Source: Neonectria sp. B-13
Lineage: Eukaryota; Ascomycota; Sordariomycetes; Hypocreales; Nectriaceae
Direction of reading: 5' to 3'
Length of the DNA stretch: 64,000 nt
Assembly: GCA_002682825.1 (NCBI GenBank)
Contig: NOKP01000023.1
Location: forward strand, 186,001-250,000
The notes beneath the pieces are model-generated. The model saw only the letters and a list, made by a program, of their open reading frames with translations. It had not been told where the DNA came from and ran no database searches. Below are positions 23,001 to 33,094 of the stretch, piece by piece. The first letter of the stretch is position 1. The number at the start of each line of letters is the position of its first letter. Both the position numbers and the translations under genes were made by a program.

Positions 23001-23735
23001 GGGTCAAGCCGTCGATCGCGATCACACACTGTCTCGAACCAGTCCTGGCCTGTGAAGCCGGGTGGTATTTTGGATCGATCGCGGACTGAGTCATCATCGC
23101 TGCACCCCGTGGTGTGCTCCCAGATCGCGGCTGAGCACCAGATTCGACAGTTGTTCTTGTCCAATAATCTCTTCGCCTCCTTCCCGAACTCGATCAGTTT
23201 CTTTGCGGAAACCCTGACGGCGCTGTCGCTCTCGCATAACCAGCTGCTCGGAGAGACGTATTTGACTGAGGACATTGAACTCCCTGCCTTGAAGGAGCTG
23301 AACCTGGCATCCAACCACATTACAGGCTTGGGAGCGCTGACCAAGTTTCTGCATGCCCAAAATCTGGAAAAGGTGGATGTATCACTGAACCGGGTTAACA
23401 TTCTGCCCACCGATCTTAAGGATGCGTTCCCAAATCTCGCGGTCCTCTTGGTGGCCAACAACCAGATTGTGAACCTTGAACCTGAGATGATCAAGGGCTT
23501 GAAGATTGTGGACGCTAGTAACAACGACATTGCGCACTTGAGTCCTCGTATCGGCCTTCTCGGGGGTCCAGGGGGTCTTGAGAAGTTGGATGTGATGGGC
23601 AACCGATTTAGGGTCCCTCGATGGAATGTGTTGGACCGTGGAACAGAGTCAACGTTGCGTTGGCTTCGTGGACGTGTTCCAGTATCGGAGATGTCGTCTT
23701 GGAAGGGAGGAGACGAGGAGCCCGAGTTAGATTGA
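20019..23735 (+). CDS. Large leucine-rich-repeat protein with disordered N-terminus (LRRC40-like repeats)
   Basis: Two exons (20019-22031 and 22080-23735) join in frame to 1,222 aa; the intron has GTATGT, GCTAAC and CTATAG signals. Residues 1 to about 560 are Ser/Pro/Thr/Arg-rich and disordered, with a six-residue ASTTRP repeat near the start. Leucine-rich repeats begin near residue 566 (LNIAALELKEIP) and include LDMHGNLLVGVP, LDVHGNNISALP and LNLSENSFESLP. A second disordered insert (about 909-1014, PPPPYQEP and RSRSHT repeats) separates a further LRR block with LNLASNHITGLG and VDVSLNRVNILP. The repeats match the LRRC40/Shoc2-like class, a cytoplasmic binding scaffold without an enzyme domain. 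The start ATG gives MDESSQKRSSAIPRFSKLP. I know similar proteins in other ascomycetes, but not their partners. Confidence 0.92.
20122..20247 (+). repeat. 18-bp coding minisatellite (ASTTRP repeats)
   Basis: About seven imperfect 18-bp units each encode Ala-Ser-Thr-Thr-Arg-Pro or a close variant within the disordered N-terminus of the LRR protein. Units differ mainly at third positions and one Thr/Ala or Thr/Ile change, so copy number may vary between strains. Confidence 0.85.
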
Positions 23736-24206
23736 AAAAGGACAATGGGCGTTGTCTTGATTTGGGAGAGCAATTTCGTATTGGAAAGGCACGAGAGTTG
23801 AGGCGCATTATTCTGCACCGCATGGGTTTTTGATTCTCCGTTATTTACTTTATTCCTAGTCATTGTATTATTTGAGAGACCCATACCAATACTCACTCTA
23901 CAAACAAACCTGGTTAGATTACAGCGCAGGTGAAGATTGCAGACCCCGTTACGAAGGGTGGAAGGTGGTCGTGGACTAGGTTTGAACTTGCATGCGGAAG
24001 GAATGACTGAAATGACGGGAGGGTTGAAAACGGAGGATTGTGCAACGGGATGCCACATACACAATACACAGCGGAACTTTCGCTGGGCATCATCATCACT
24101 GCAGAAAATACACTAGAACCAATCATCAAGCCGCCATCTTCTAGGCTGCAAACACATACATCATCACAAATTCGCAGAACGAAACAGGGAACTACGAGCA
24201 TCGACA
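23736..24206. other. Intergenic 470 bp
   Basis: The AT-rich part at about 23830-23880 is the likely 3' end of the LRR gene. The remainder is the promoter and leader of the next gene. Nothing else is seen. Confidence 0.5.
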
Positions 24207-24599
24207 ATGTTCCTCCCCCTCAACGGAGCACTCCTCGCAGCCAGAATGGTTCCGACCTCACAGCCGCTTCAGGGCGACCATGACTTCAAGAGCACGACTC
24301 CCGACCGCGCAACGATCGTCAAAGTCCTGGTCCTGGTGTCGGTCTTCGGGTGGGTCTTCTTCGGCGTCATGAGCATCCTCTGCATCAACGGGCGTGGCCG
24401 CGCGGGCCGCTGGGTTCCAGAATGGTATCTGGATTCGCGCGGCTCAGGATGGAACCGCGCTGCGGTGGTCGTTTGGTGGGTGGCAGTTGTGGTGTTATGG
24501 CCGGTGATTCTGCCGGTTCTGGTCCTGAGGATGGGGTTTAAGGGGATGGTGAGGCATTGCCGAGGGAGGGAGGTTGAGGATGGAAGGGAGGAGAAGTAG
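24207..24599 (+). CDS. Small two-helix membrane protein (130 aa), unknown
   Basis: A single exon of 130 codons starts at an ATG in good context (ATCGACAATGTTC). After a hydrophilic start (MFLPLNGALLAARMVP, GDHDFKSTTPDRATI) come two clear membrane segments, VKVLVLVSVFGWVFFGVMSI and, after a 30-residue loop containing GRWVPEWYLDSRGSGWN, AAVVVWWVAVVVLWPVILP. The tail is basic (HCRGREVEDGREEK). The Trp-rich second helix and aromatic loop make chance unlikely. I do not recognise a family. Two tightly packed helices suggest a small organelle or plasma-membrane component, but this is only inference. Confidence 0.65.
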   Translation: MFLPLNGALLAARMVPTSQPLQGDHDFKSTTPDRATIVKVLVLVSVFGWVFFGVMSILCINGRGRAGRWVPEWYLDSRGSGWNRAAVVVWWVAVVVLWPVILPVLVLRMGFKGMVRHCRGREVEDGREEK

Positions 24600-25762
24600 G
24601 GTGTTGGGATGAAATGGTGCGGACAAGGGTAATGTGGGCGGATGGAAGAGTTACGGATGTCTTGGGACGAAGTCCAGAGAATCGTGAGAACTACGCTTGG
24701 TGTTGTTGCTGTTTTGGGCGTGGGCCATGGATGTGAGGCTGAGGGGTACGGATCAATGATATGCAATACAAAGACTATGAGTACGTAAGTACGTCTACAA
24801 GTACCGTGTGAAGAAGAGCGCAAGCGCTTCCTCATCATCAACGCAAAACCAATGCAACTCACTCATTGACTTTGATGGTGCTGCTCAGCCAACCTCCTGG
24901 CGGCTTCTTTGCACCGCCTAAGATCAATTCCAACTTCAGACGTGCGCAAAACAAAACATAAGCCAATGTCACAATCAATCCATCCAAATTAGTGCCGCCT
25001 ACGTCTGTATGGAGCACCGCACGTGTCGAGTGAAGGGAGAGAAGCCGAGCCAGACACTGAGACCGTCTCACAGCGGGATGTATCCTCACCGAGCCTCACC
25101 GAGCCTACCACAACAGCCAGGACCGTCCCAGCCTCATTGACCTTTGACCCTAATCTGTACTAGTGAGTTCCTCAACGCGAACCTAGCTGGCCAGCCTCCC
25201 AGATTCTGATTGGCCCAAAACACTAGCTCGCGCTTCTTCCTAGCAACGGGGCAGGCACGCACACGGAAAAACTCACCTTCCTCGTTCCCAGGGCCGCTTC
25301 AAGGCCGCAGTGTCTCTCTCCTCCTCCACCAAACCAGAGTCGAAGGCGCCGTTGATATCGAGACCGAGGCAGTATTTGCTTCTCTCCGCTGTGCTCGCTC
25401 CTCGCATTTCCCGCTGTGCAATCCGAAATTCCACTCCCGCGCTTACATCGGAGTTCGCTTGTTTGTTTTTGTTGTTGCTTTTGCATGTCGCATGTCCACC
25501 CGTGCCACAGCGCGTGTGCCATCCTGACCAATTCCGCCCAGCCACGACGACGTCAGGGACCCATCGCACGCGACTTTGGCGACGGGTTTGGAACACGACG
25601 ACAAACAAACAACATCCCGCGCCCATCTGAACCTCATTTAATACCTCACGCCGCCATTGATTTTGCCGACGTTGACTAAGGAGCTGAACCGTCGAACTCG
25701 ACGCTCCTCCCCCTGACCCGCCACACATCCCTCACACTCGGTCGCCGGTTAACCAATTCACG
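24600..25762. other. Intergenic 1.2 kb upstream of the coiled-coil gene
   Basis: It contains the short direct repeat CTCACCGAGC at about 25085-25105 and a GACGTCA half-CRE at about 25550. The last 150 bp are a pyrimidine-rich leader. Open frames here overlap on both strands and show no domain, so I call none. Confidence 0.45.
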
Positions 25763-27484
25763 ATGGCTTCCGACTCTGAGGCACCGATAGTCCAGCAACT
25801 CGACGCCGCTGTGAACCAGAGCCATATGGCCAGTCCCGTCCACCATCCCTCTACCCCCCAAGATCTGGGCTCCCAAGACTTGTCCCAGGTCACCCTGCCA
25901 TCCACCGAGATCCCACAATCCCCTATCGACCCCAACGAGTCTTTCAAGACCGAACTCAACGACGACCGACCCGCCATTACCGTCATTCCTTCCTCCCTTA
26001 CTCCGCCGCCGTCTACCCAGGTTAACAACTTTAACAACCAAAACGGCCATCGCTCTAAGCGCGCCTTCTCAGGATCTCAGCAATCTACCCTCTTCTCCCC
26101 GCCCGCTACCATTCTCAATACTCTCCGCGACCGCCAAATCGCCTCTGACTATGTGGTGCCTGCACCCCAACAGGTCCTGGAGGCTTCCGCAGACGAACTC
26201 CGCGTCATGCTGCAAGGCTGCATCGCTGAGAATCAGAAGCTGAAGATGGAGACGGCCCACCACAAGCTACAGTACAACCTCTTGAGCCTTCAAGCCGACG
26301 AGGACCAGAAGCGGGCCGTCGTGGAGCACGACATGATCCGTCGCGAGGTGGATGCCTTGAGAACGGCTGAGCACACCCGCCAAGCTAGGCGGGAGCTGAG
26401 CACTTCGTCCGACTCAACTCATGCCAAGTACCTACAAATGAAGATGTGGTATGAGGCCGCTGTTGACGAGGCGGACATATTGCAGCGCCGTGTCAAGGTG
26501 GCCAAGAAGGTCATCCAGCAGAAAGAGGAGGAGACTATCGGCTTGACTGAGGAGAGGGACATGCTCCTCAACCGGATTCGCGAAAACCGAGAACACCTGC
26601 ACAGCATGTGCAGCCCCGGCGGTATTTTCCACGGTGCTTTGACGCCTGGAAAGCAGCAAACCCAAACGGCATCGACACCCCAGCCCTATCGCTCTACTCC
26701 TCGCCAAACTCCACGGTCGGTGGTCCGTGATACCCGAGAGGGAGAGCACGGTCTGTCGGCCCTCCTACAGGCCATGAGCCAGGATAACAACAGTGCGCCA
26801 TCAACCCCCGTCCCCTCACACCGACCAGCACCACGACAAGCGAGAAAGCATCAGCGCAACGCTCAGTCGATGTCATCACTTCCAACGACACCGATGAACC
26901 GCTCCCTTGGCCGGCATACTGGCCTCCTCCCATCAGTGGATCTTGTGCCTCAGACCGAGCCCCAGCGATATCCACAGAGGCATTACGTGCCGACCACGCC
27001 GGTTGGGAAGCCAGATCGCCGACGACAGAGCCGGGAGAGCACCATTTCGGTAGAGGATAACGAGGAGCTTGCCCGGCAAGCAATAGAATCGGTTGCAGCA
27101 GCCTCATTCGCGTCTCATGCATCGCGCACATCAAAACCAGGATCACGTTCACGTGACGAAGATGACGAGGAGGTGTTTGATAGTCAAGCTAGTCAAGCAG
27201 CTACTGAGCTGTTGCGGCGGGATCCGCGGCAGAGTTTCGAGGTGGCTAGTTCCACAGGGTCAAGAGGTGGCACACCCCCTGCTCTGGACAAATCCGGTCG
27301 CATGCAAGCGAAGCTCTTCTCCACCTTGAAGGGGGACGCGGACAAACGCAAGTTTAGCGGGAACACTGGACCAAATGAGGAGGTGATGCGCGAGCATGGA
27401 AGCCCGGCCAAGAAGATGCGGGTTGGAGGGCCGCTGATTGAAGACCGAAGGAGGGTCGGGCTGGGAATCCAATACAGCCAGTGA
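25763..27484 (+). CDS. Coiled-coil protein (573 aa), unknown
   Basis: One uninterrupted frame encodes 573 aa from an ATG in good context (TCACGATGGCTTCC). Residues 1-120 are polar and Pro/Ser-rich. About residues 140-295 form a long, almost Gly/Pro-free helical region (DELRVMLQGCIAENQKLKM, VVEHDMIRREVDALR, ADILQRRVKVAKKVIQQKEE) typical of a coiled coil. The rest is basic and Ser/Thr/Pro-rich, with STPRQTPRSVVRD, MSSLPTTPMNRSLGRH and repeated SxTP or RxxS motifs that look like kinase target sites, and a KK/RK-rich end (SPAKKMRVG) that could be a nuclear signal. The layout suggests a cytoskeletal, spindle or septation scaffold under kinase control, but I recognise no named orthologue. Confidence 0.82.
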   Translation: MASDSEAPIVQQLDAAVNQSHMASPVHHPSTPQDLGSQDLSQVTLPSTEIPQSPIDPNESFKTELNDDRPAITVIPSSLTPPPSTQVNNFNNQNGHRSKRAFSGSQQSTLFSPPATILNTLRDRQIASDYVVPAPQQVLEASADELRVMLQGCIAENQKLKMETAHHKLQYNLLSLQADEDQKRAVVEHDMIRREVDALRTAEHTRQARRELSTSSDSTHAKYLQMKMWYEAAVDEADILQRRVKVAKKVIQQKEEETIGLTEERDMLLNRIRENREHLHSMCSPGGIFHGALTPGKQQTQTASTPQPYRSTPRQTPRSVVRDTREGEHGLSALLQAMSQDNNSAPSTPVPSHRPAPRQARKHQRNAQSMSSLPTTPMNRSLGRHTGLLPSVDLVPQTEPQRYPQRHYVPTTPVGKPDRRRQSRESTISVEDNEELARQAIESVAAASFASHASRTSKPGSRSRDEDDEEVFDSQASQAATELLRRDPRQSFEVASSTGSRGGTPPALDKSGRMQAKLFSTLKGDADKRKFSGNTGPNEEVMREHGSPAKKMRVGGPLIEDRRRVGLGIQYSQ

Positions 27485-28253
27485 GATTGATGACTGAAAC
27501 CTGAAGCCAGCCTTTGAGCGGAGAAGGAATGGCAAACTAGATACCACAGGAGAAGCTGCAAAGTTTGGATATGCATGAAGTTGCAAGGCGAAATTGCAAG
27601 ACGAGGACAAAGGAAACACAGGACAAGTCCATCAACATGGGATGGACAAGGATGGGAAAAGAATGTCTAGGTTTGCTCGGTAAAGAGCATCCGGTAGGAC
27701 CGACTTGGAGAGGTTGAGATCAAAGTAAACAAATACCTTGAAACACCCTGACTCTTGAGACTCCGTTAACTATGATCCTCTTGGTGATTGGATCTCGTAT
27801 CGCGGGAAGTGCACCGCCTCAGCCGTGCAGGACAGCCACGTGTGCAGCCACGTGCCCAGCCACACACACCCACACACCCCAACAGCCGAGATCTGGAGCC
27901 GTGGTGGGGGGAAAGTGCGGGTGGGGGGTTGCCACTTGCCTTCCGACAGCTTCGGCATCGGGAACCGGGGATGGAAGATGGCGGGGAGAATCAACGCCGG
28001 CAACGGTAGGGAAGTGGATGATCGATTACCCGACGATGCCATTTCCCTCCTGTGAGCCATCCTACCTCTTGTTCACCTTTTACTTTTCTTTTCTGTGTAC
28101 TGCCTTGTCTCAATTGCTCTCGTCTGACTTCTCTCTTCCCATTTCTGGGTTCTTGCTTGCCGTGGGGATTGTATACATCCGTGACTAACACCCCATCTCA
28201 ATCCCAATCCCGATTCCCGAACGCCATCCGGGAATACCTTCACCTCCCTCACG
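27485..28253. promoter_or_regulatory. Promoter region of the thiolase gene
   Basis: This 770-bp gap holds the 3' end of the coiled-coil gene and the thiolase promoter. Two CACGTG E-boxes lie 12 bp apart at 27837-27842 and 27849-27854, each inside GCCACGTG. They are followed by a CA-rich stretch and then a pyrimidine-rich leader from about 28060. The E-boxes suggest a bHLH factor by consensus only. Confidence 0.45.
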
Positions 28254-29516
28254 ATGCCTCCTCAACTCCCCAAGGGCCTCTCCGCCGTCCTCGCAAAAGC
28301 GCCCTCCGACACCGTCATCCTCTCGGCCCTCCGCACCCCCGTCTGCCGGTCCTACAAGGGCGCCCTCAAGGACGCCTACCCAGAGGAGCTCCTTGCCTCG
28401 GTGCTGCGGGCCACGCTCGACGCTCACCCGAACCTCGACCCGGCCGCCGTGCAGGATGTCGCCGTTGGCGTCGTCCTCTCCGAGCTCGGCGGCTCCAAGG
28501 CCGCCCGCATGGCCCTGAACCACGTCGGCTACCCCAACTCCACGTCGCTGTACACCGTCAACCGTGCCTGCTCGTCCTCGCTGCAGGCCATCGCCGCCGT
28601 GTCCGCCCAGATCCGCGTCGGCGCCATTGATGTCGGCATCGGCGCCGGCATGGAGAGCATGACACGCAACTACGGCACCCGCGCCATCCCCGTGGACGCC
28701 TGGCCTGAACTGCGCGAGTCCCCGAACCGCCATGCCCGCGACTGCGTCATGCCCATGGGCCTGACTTCGGAGAACGTCGCCGAGCGCTACGGCGTCTCCC
28801 GCGCCGACCAAGATGCTCTGGCTGTTGAGTCGCACCGCCGCGCTGCTCGCGCCCGCTCAGAGGGCTTCTTCTCTGCTGAGATAGTCCCGGTCACCACGCG
28901 CTTCCAGGAGGTCGACAAGCAGGGCAACGCCGTCGGCGAGGTCCAGACAATCACGGTTACCGCCGACGATGGCATCCGCGAGGGCGTCACCGTCGAGAAG
29001 CTCGCCAAGCTCAAGCCCGCCTTCAAGCCCGACGGCGCCTCAACGGCCGGCAACTCAAGCCAAGTATCCGACGGTGCCGCGGCAGCGCTCATCATGCGCC
29101 GCAGCACCGCCACCGCACTTGGCCTTGGCGACCGCATCATGGGCAAATTCGTCTCGGCCGTGACGGTGGGCTGCGACCCGGACGAGATGGGCGTCGGCCC
29201 CGCGCTCGCCATCCCCAAGCTGCTCGGCCAGCTCGGCCTCACCACCGCCGACGTCAACCGCTGGGAGATCAACGAGGCCTTTGCCAGCCAGGCCCTGTAC
29301 AGCATCCGTGCTCTGGGTCTCGAGGATGCGCTGGCCGACGGCCGCGTGAACCCCGACGGTGGTGCCATTGCCCTCGGCCATCCTCTAGGAGCTACTGGTG
29401 CTCGTATGACGAGCACGTTGCTGCACGGTCTGGCGAGGGATGGCGGTGAGGTTGGTGTTGTGAGCATGTGCGTGGGAACCGGTATGGGCATGGCTGGTCT
29501 GTTCGTAAGGGAGTAA
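28254..29516 (+). CDS. 3-ketoacyl-CoA thiolase (acetyl-CoA C-acyltransferase)
   Basis: A single exon gives 420 aa, a normal thiolase length. It performs the last step of beta-oxidation, splitting 3-ketoacyl-CoA with CoA into acetyl-CoA and a shortened acyl-CoA. The nucleophile is Cys106 in VNRACSSSLQA. The NEAF motif (WEINEAFASQ) and His376 in ALGHPLGATG follow, and the second catalytic Cys is at about 406 in CVGTGMGMAG. MESMTRNYG and GNSSQVSDGAAAAL are also family signatures. Similarity is to the peroxisomal fungal type, yet the N-terminus (MPPQLPKGLSAVLAKAP) lacks a clear PTS2 nonapeptide and the C-terminus (LFVRE) is not a PTS1. The few basic residues at the start could instead be a weak mitochondrial signal. 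Codon use is strongly C/G-ending, suggesting high expression. Confidence 0.95.
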   Translation: MPPQLPKGLSAVLAKAPSDTVILSALRTPVCRSYKGALKDAYPEELLASVLRATLDAHPNLDPAAVQDVAVGVVLSELGGSKAARMALNHVGYPNSTSLYTVNRACSSSLQAIAAVSAQIRVGAIDVGIGAGMESMTRNYGTRAIPVDAWPELRESPNRHARDCVMPMGLTSENVAERYGVSRADQDALAVESHRRAARARSEGFFSAEIVPVTTRFQEVDKQGNAVGEVQTITVTADDGIREGVTVEKLAKLKPAFKPDGASTAGNSSQVSDGAAAALIMRRSTATALGLGDRIMGKFVSAVTVGCDPDEMGVGPALAIPKLLGQLGLTTADVNRWEINEAFASQALYSIRALGLEDALADGRVNPDGGAIALGHPLGATGARMTSTLLHGLARDGGEVGVVSMCVGTGMGMAGLFVRE

Positions 29517-29790
29517 ATATGATTGTTGATGAAAATAGAGTTATTAATATGCTTAGCAACTGAATAGTAAAAGATCTGCGCGTTGTAGTAAGATCATATG
29601 TGTTTGAAGAGCTAGATATCCCCATCCATCATATTCTCTAACTCAATTTTAGAGCAAAATCCAGTGAAATGAGTTGGCCCGCCGTTTTTTAAATAGCAAG
29701 AATCTCCGTGCCATTCCAAAAGCATGGCCTCATCCAGTTGCATGTGAGGAGTGACACCCGTTGCTATGTTAAGTAACTTGGCACTACCAC

Positions 29791-32700
29791 TTAGTCCGAG
29801 TCCTCTGCTTGCCATTCGTACATCTGCTTCTCCTGGTCCTCCTGCTTGATTGGGACATCATCTAGGTTCTTTGGAATGCTGAGGTTTTGCAAGAGGATGT
29901 GATCACCACTGTGCAGGTGGAATCGCCACTGACTCTCCCACTCCATGAGGAGTTTGCGGATCTCCTTGTGGAGGGCTCCCTTCCGGCCCTGGATCGAGGA
30001 TCCTTCTGCATCATTTTCGAGTAGGTTGTTGAGAAGGCATGCCACCTGAGTCTTCGCGTCTTTTATCGCCTGGGATGCGATGCTTTCCATCTTGCCGGGA
30101 ATTTTATCTTTCTTGGCATCGAGTTCTGCCCCGAGACTCGTGATAACCTTCACGCACATGGGCTTGACTCCACTCGCGATTTTGTTTTGGATCAGCTGTT
30201 GTCTCTCTGTATGCATACCCAAACCACCTATGCAATAGTTAGCAATGATATGGGCGTATCAGAGTTGTCTACGACTCACGGATCTGCAGCGCCTTGGTGA
30301 AAGTTGGGGCCAATTGCTTTTGGAGCATTTGGGATACTTTGGGGTGGGCCTGGGATGCCTCATTAGAGAGGCCGTCTAAGGCTCCCGTGACGTTGTTCTT
30401 GGCAATGTTCTGAATGTTCCGAAGCGAAGGGAGGATCTTGGTGAACTCAGGCTCTAGAGACGAGACGCATTGGCGGATGGAGAAGACCAACTGCTCCAAG
30501 TAGGCCTTCCAGACCTCAGAGAACTTGTCCATGATAGGCGTTTTAAGGCCTGGGAGATATCGATTGAGCTTCGTATCCCACTCTTTCGCGATGCTGGCGA
30601 GCAGTGGAGTGGCCCTAAACAGGAAAGCATAAGATGAAGTCAACTAACCTAAAGAAGCATCAGACTTACAGGTTCTCAATCCAAGTGTATGTCTCGCCGC
30701 TTCCCCTGCTTCTGAAACGAATTCCGTTGCGGGAAAGAATCGCCTGGTAGGTAAGCCAGTTCATCTTCGCCGCGCTTGTCATGTCATCCGGGTGCTTGAG
30801 TGACCATCTCGCTGCAATCCCCTTTGCTTCCCTATTGAAGCGTGTCATGGCACTAGCAGGATTCGATATTGGCTGAATGGCTTGGATCTTCGTGCTCCAA
30901 CCTCTAAACATGGCCTTGAGTTTCTAGATGATGTTGGTATCAATATAGTGCGAATACCGTTCGAGTCATAAGGGGTATACTTACAACATCATATGCATCG
31001 TGCGTCTCTCTCAGCACTGATTCGACCTCAACCTTGGTGAACTTGAACTCACTATCGCGGCATTGTTCCTGCGAGTAGCTCCGGATGTTTGTCATGAGGC
31101 TGTGGAACCTAGCAAGGGCGGCATCAAGGTGTTTTTCACGGCTCTCCAGCGTTGCTTTGTGTAGCCATTGCTCCGCCGCTGGAATCCCAGTGCAAAGAGC
31201 ATTCGGAAAACCCGCGATCGGCTGAGTCTTGTTCTCAAGTTCCCAGAATGCTTTGGTGGACACTGGGAGCACTTGTAGCCAGCATTCATCATCGTCGAGG
31301 TCCTGGTTCTCCGAGAAGTCCTCATGGATCCGCTCTTTAACATGCGAGTTACGAGTTTGAATCGCTTGGTGATGGATCCAGGAGTCTAGGCGCTCAATTT
31401 CGCTCACCACCGCTCGTTTCTTGTCGTCAAAGTTTCTCAGCTTATTGATCGCCTCTTCAAGAGCTTCCGTGGATCTGAACTTGGCCCGTTTGGTTTCCTT
31501 GACTCTCTGCACAACATCCTTGGGAACATCATCTAGAAAATGGTTAGATATTGAGACATGAACATTTAGGCGAATGTGAAAAGACTCAGTTACCAGTTGG
31601 GTCTTCCGGGACGCGTTCGATTGCATTTTCATGGTTGGCGAGCGCCTCTTCGGAGTGGAGCTCGGCACGCCACTTCAGCTTCTGGAGAGAGGCGTAAGAC
31701 TTATCGAACTCGCCCATTTCCCTTCGCAGAGAAGACAGGCGAGCCTGTTTCTGGACAATCTCGGTGTTCTTTTTGAGCTTTGGGATGCCATTGATGTAGG
31801 TATCGGCCGTGATGTCGTCGATCTTTGACAGCACAACACACATACCGCAGCTGTTAAGCTTGCCATTAAGCATCATCTGCGCTTCCTCATATCCGTTTCT
31901 CATGAGACTTTTGCCCTCTTTCTCATCTGCCGCTCGGCAGATAGGGCTAACGATCATGCGAACATCCAGGTTCTCTCTGAACTTCTGTGCAACCTCAGCG
32001 CGGCTATCAACGGCATCACCGCATCCAGGTAGGTCGACAAGATTGATACCTGTCTTAAGGATGTCAGCTTTAACGAAGATATTGACCATCTCGACAAGCG
32101 GCCATGCTGCAAACGCTTTCCCTTCGCCATGCTCATCCTTAGTCGAATCCAAGAAAGGCTTAATAGCCAGCGAAAGATCTTCTGGCTTCGAGGTGTATAG
32201 ATGTCGTGTCCCTTGCTTCATGAAAGCAAGAGCAGCTGGATTGGAGTCGATAATCATCTTGATAACCTCTTCCTTTTGGTCCGAGATCCTCTCAGCACCT
32301 TGGCGAAGCTTAGTTTCTCTCATGCCCCAGACGGCCCGGACTTTGGGGAGCTGATGCTCGATCAGACTTCTCGCGACAGCCAAGTCCTCGTTTCTTTTGT
32401 GCTCATCGTCATACTCATCGGAGTTCCGAATTTCGTCTTCGTGCTTCAACTGGCTCAGTAAAAAGCCGAGGTCTTCCTCAACGTCTTCCTTCTTTCGGAA
32501 GATGATCTCTGCGTGGTACTCATGGCCCGGTGTGTCATCGTAGTTCCATGAGACTTTTCCCACAACGGCCGTGGCGGCTGCCTCTTGGCCTGATGGCAAA
32601 AGCTCTTGAATTCGGAGCAGGGAGCCAAGAAAGGATGACTTCCCTGCCCCAGTGGGCCCTTCTACACCCACCAAGACTCCGTAGTCCCGATGTTGAGCAA

Positions 32701-33094
32701 GGATGCGGTCTCCAAGGAAGTTAGTCAAGACCAGGGGCCAGTGGCAATGTATCGTTCTTGGGCGAAAACTGTACTCACCGTGGTCCGAAAGCCATTGCTT
32801 GATAACATTCAATCCCATGATCGCTGCATCCTCAGAGTCACTCTGGATACCTTTAATGGCGAACTTGAGCATCTCGGAGAGCTTTCCGCAAAAGTTTTGG
32901 GCCTGCTCGACAGCCTTCTCCTTGGTAGCAAGACGTTCGGCATCCCCACTGTCAGAGCACACAGCCCATCCAAATTTATCGAGCTTCGGATCGCTTGATG
33001 CAGGAGAAATACCAGCGAGCTGAATGTCTGGCGATCCCGAAAGCTTCTGGCGCTTCGGCAGGGGCTGATCTGGCCCAGCCATGGTGAAGTTCAT
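29791..33094 (-). CDS. Large dynamin-like GTPase, nuclear GTPase SLIP-GC-like
   Basis: Six exons (33094-32779, 32709-31594, 31532-30985, 30923-30670, 30614-30280, 30227-29791) give about 1,001 aa. The first intron (69 nt) is in frame and easy to miss, but has GTGAGT and TGACTAAC signals. The N-terminus has a nuclear-signal-like PLPKRQKL. The GTPase domain shows G1 GPTGAGKSS near residue 127, G3 DLPGCGD and G4-like SKID. Long helical segments follow (EEAINKLRNFDDKKRAVVSEI, in part; MLQKQLAPTFTKAL), and the protein ends QAEDSD. This matches fungal proteins related to SLIP-GC (NUGGC), a dynamin-superfamily GTPase of nuclei in vertebrates. The fungal role is not known. An alternative start is the ATG four codons later (MAGPDQ). 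Confidence 0.9.

Noticed and set aside
22922..24064. 380-codon minus-strand frame
   Set aside because: Antisense shadow of the LRR gene, with no domain of its own.
28185..28835. 216-codon minus-strand frame rich in Gly/Ala/Val
   Set aside because: Antisense shadow of the thiolase gene, whose GC-rich third positions remove stops from the opposite strand.
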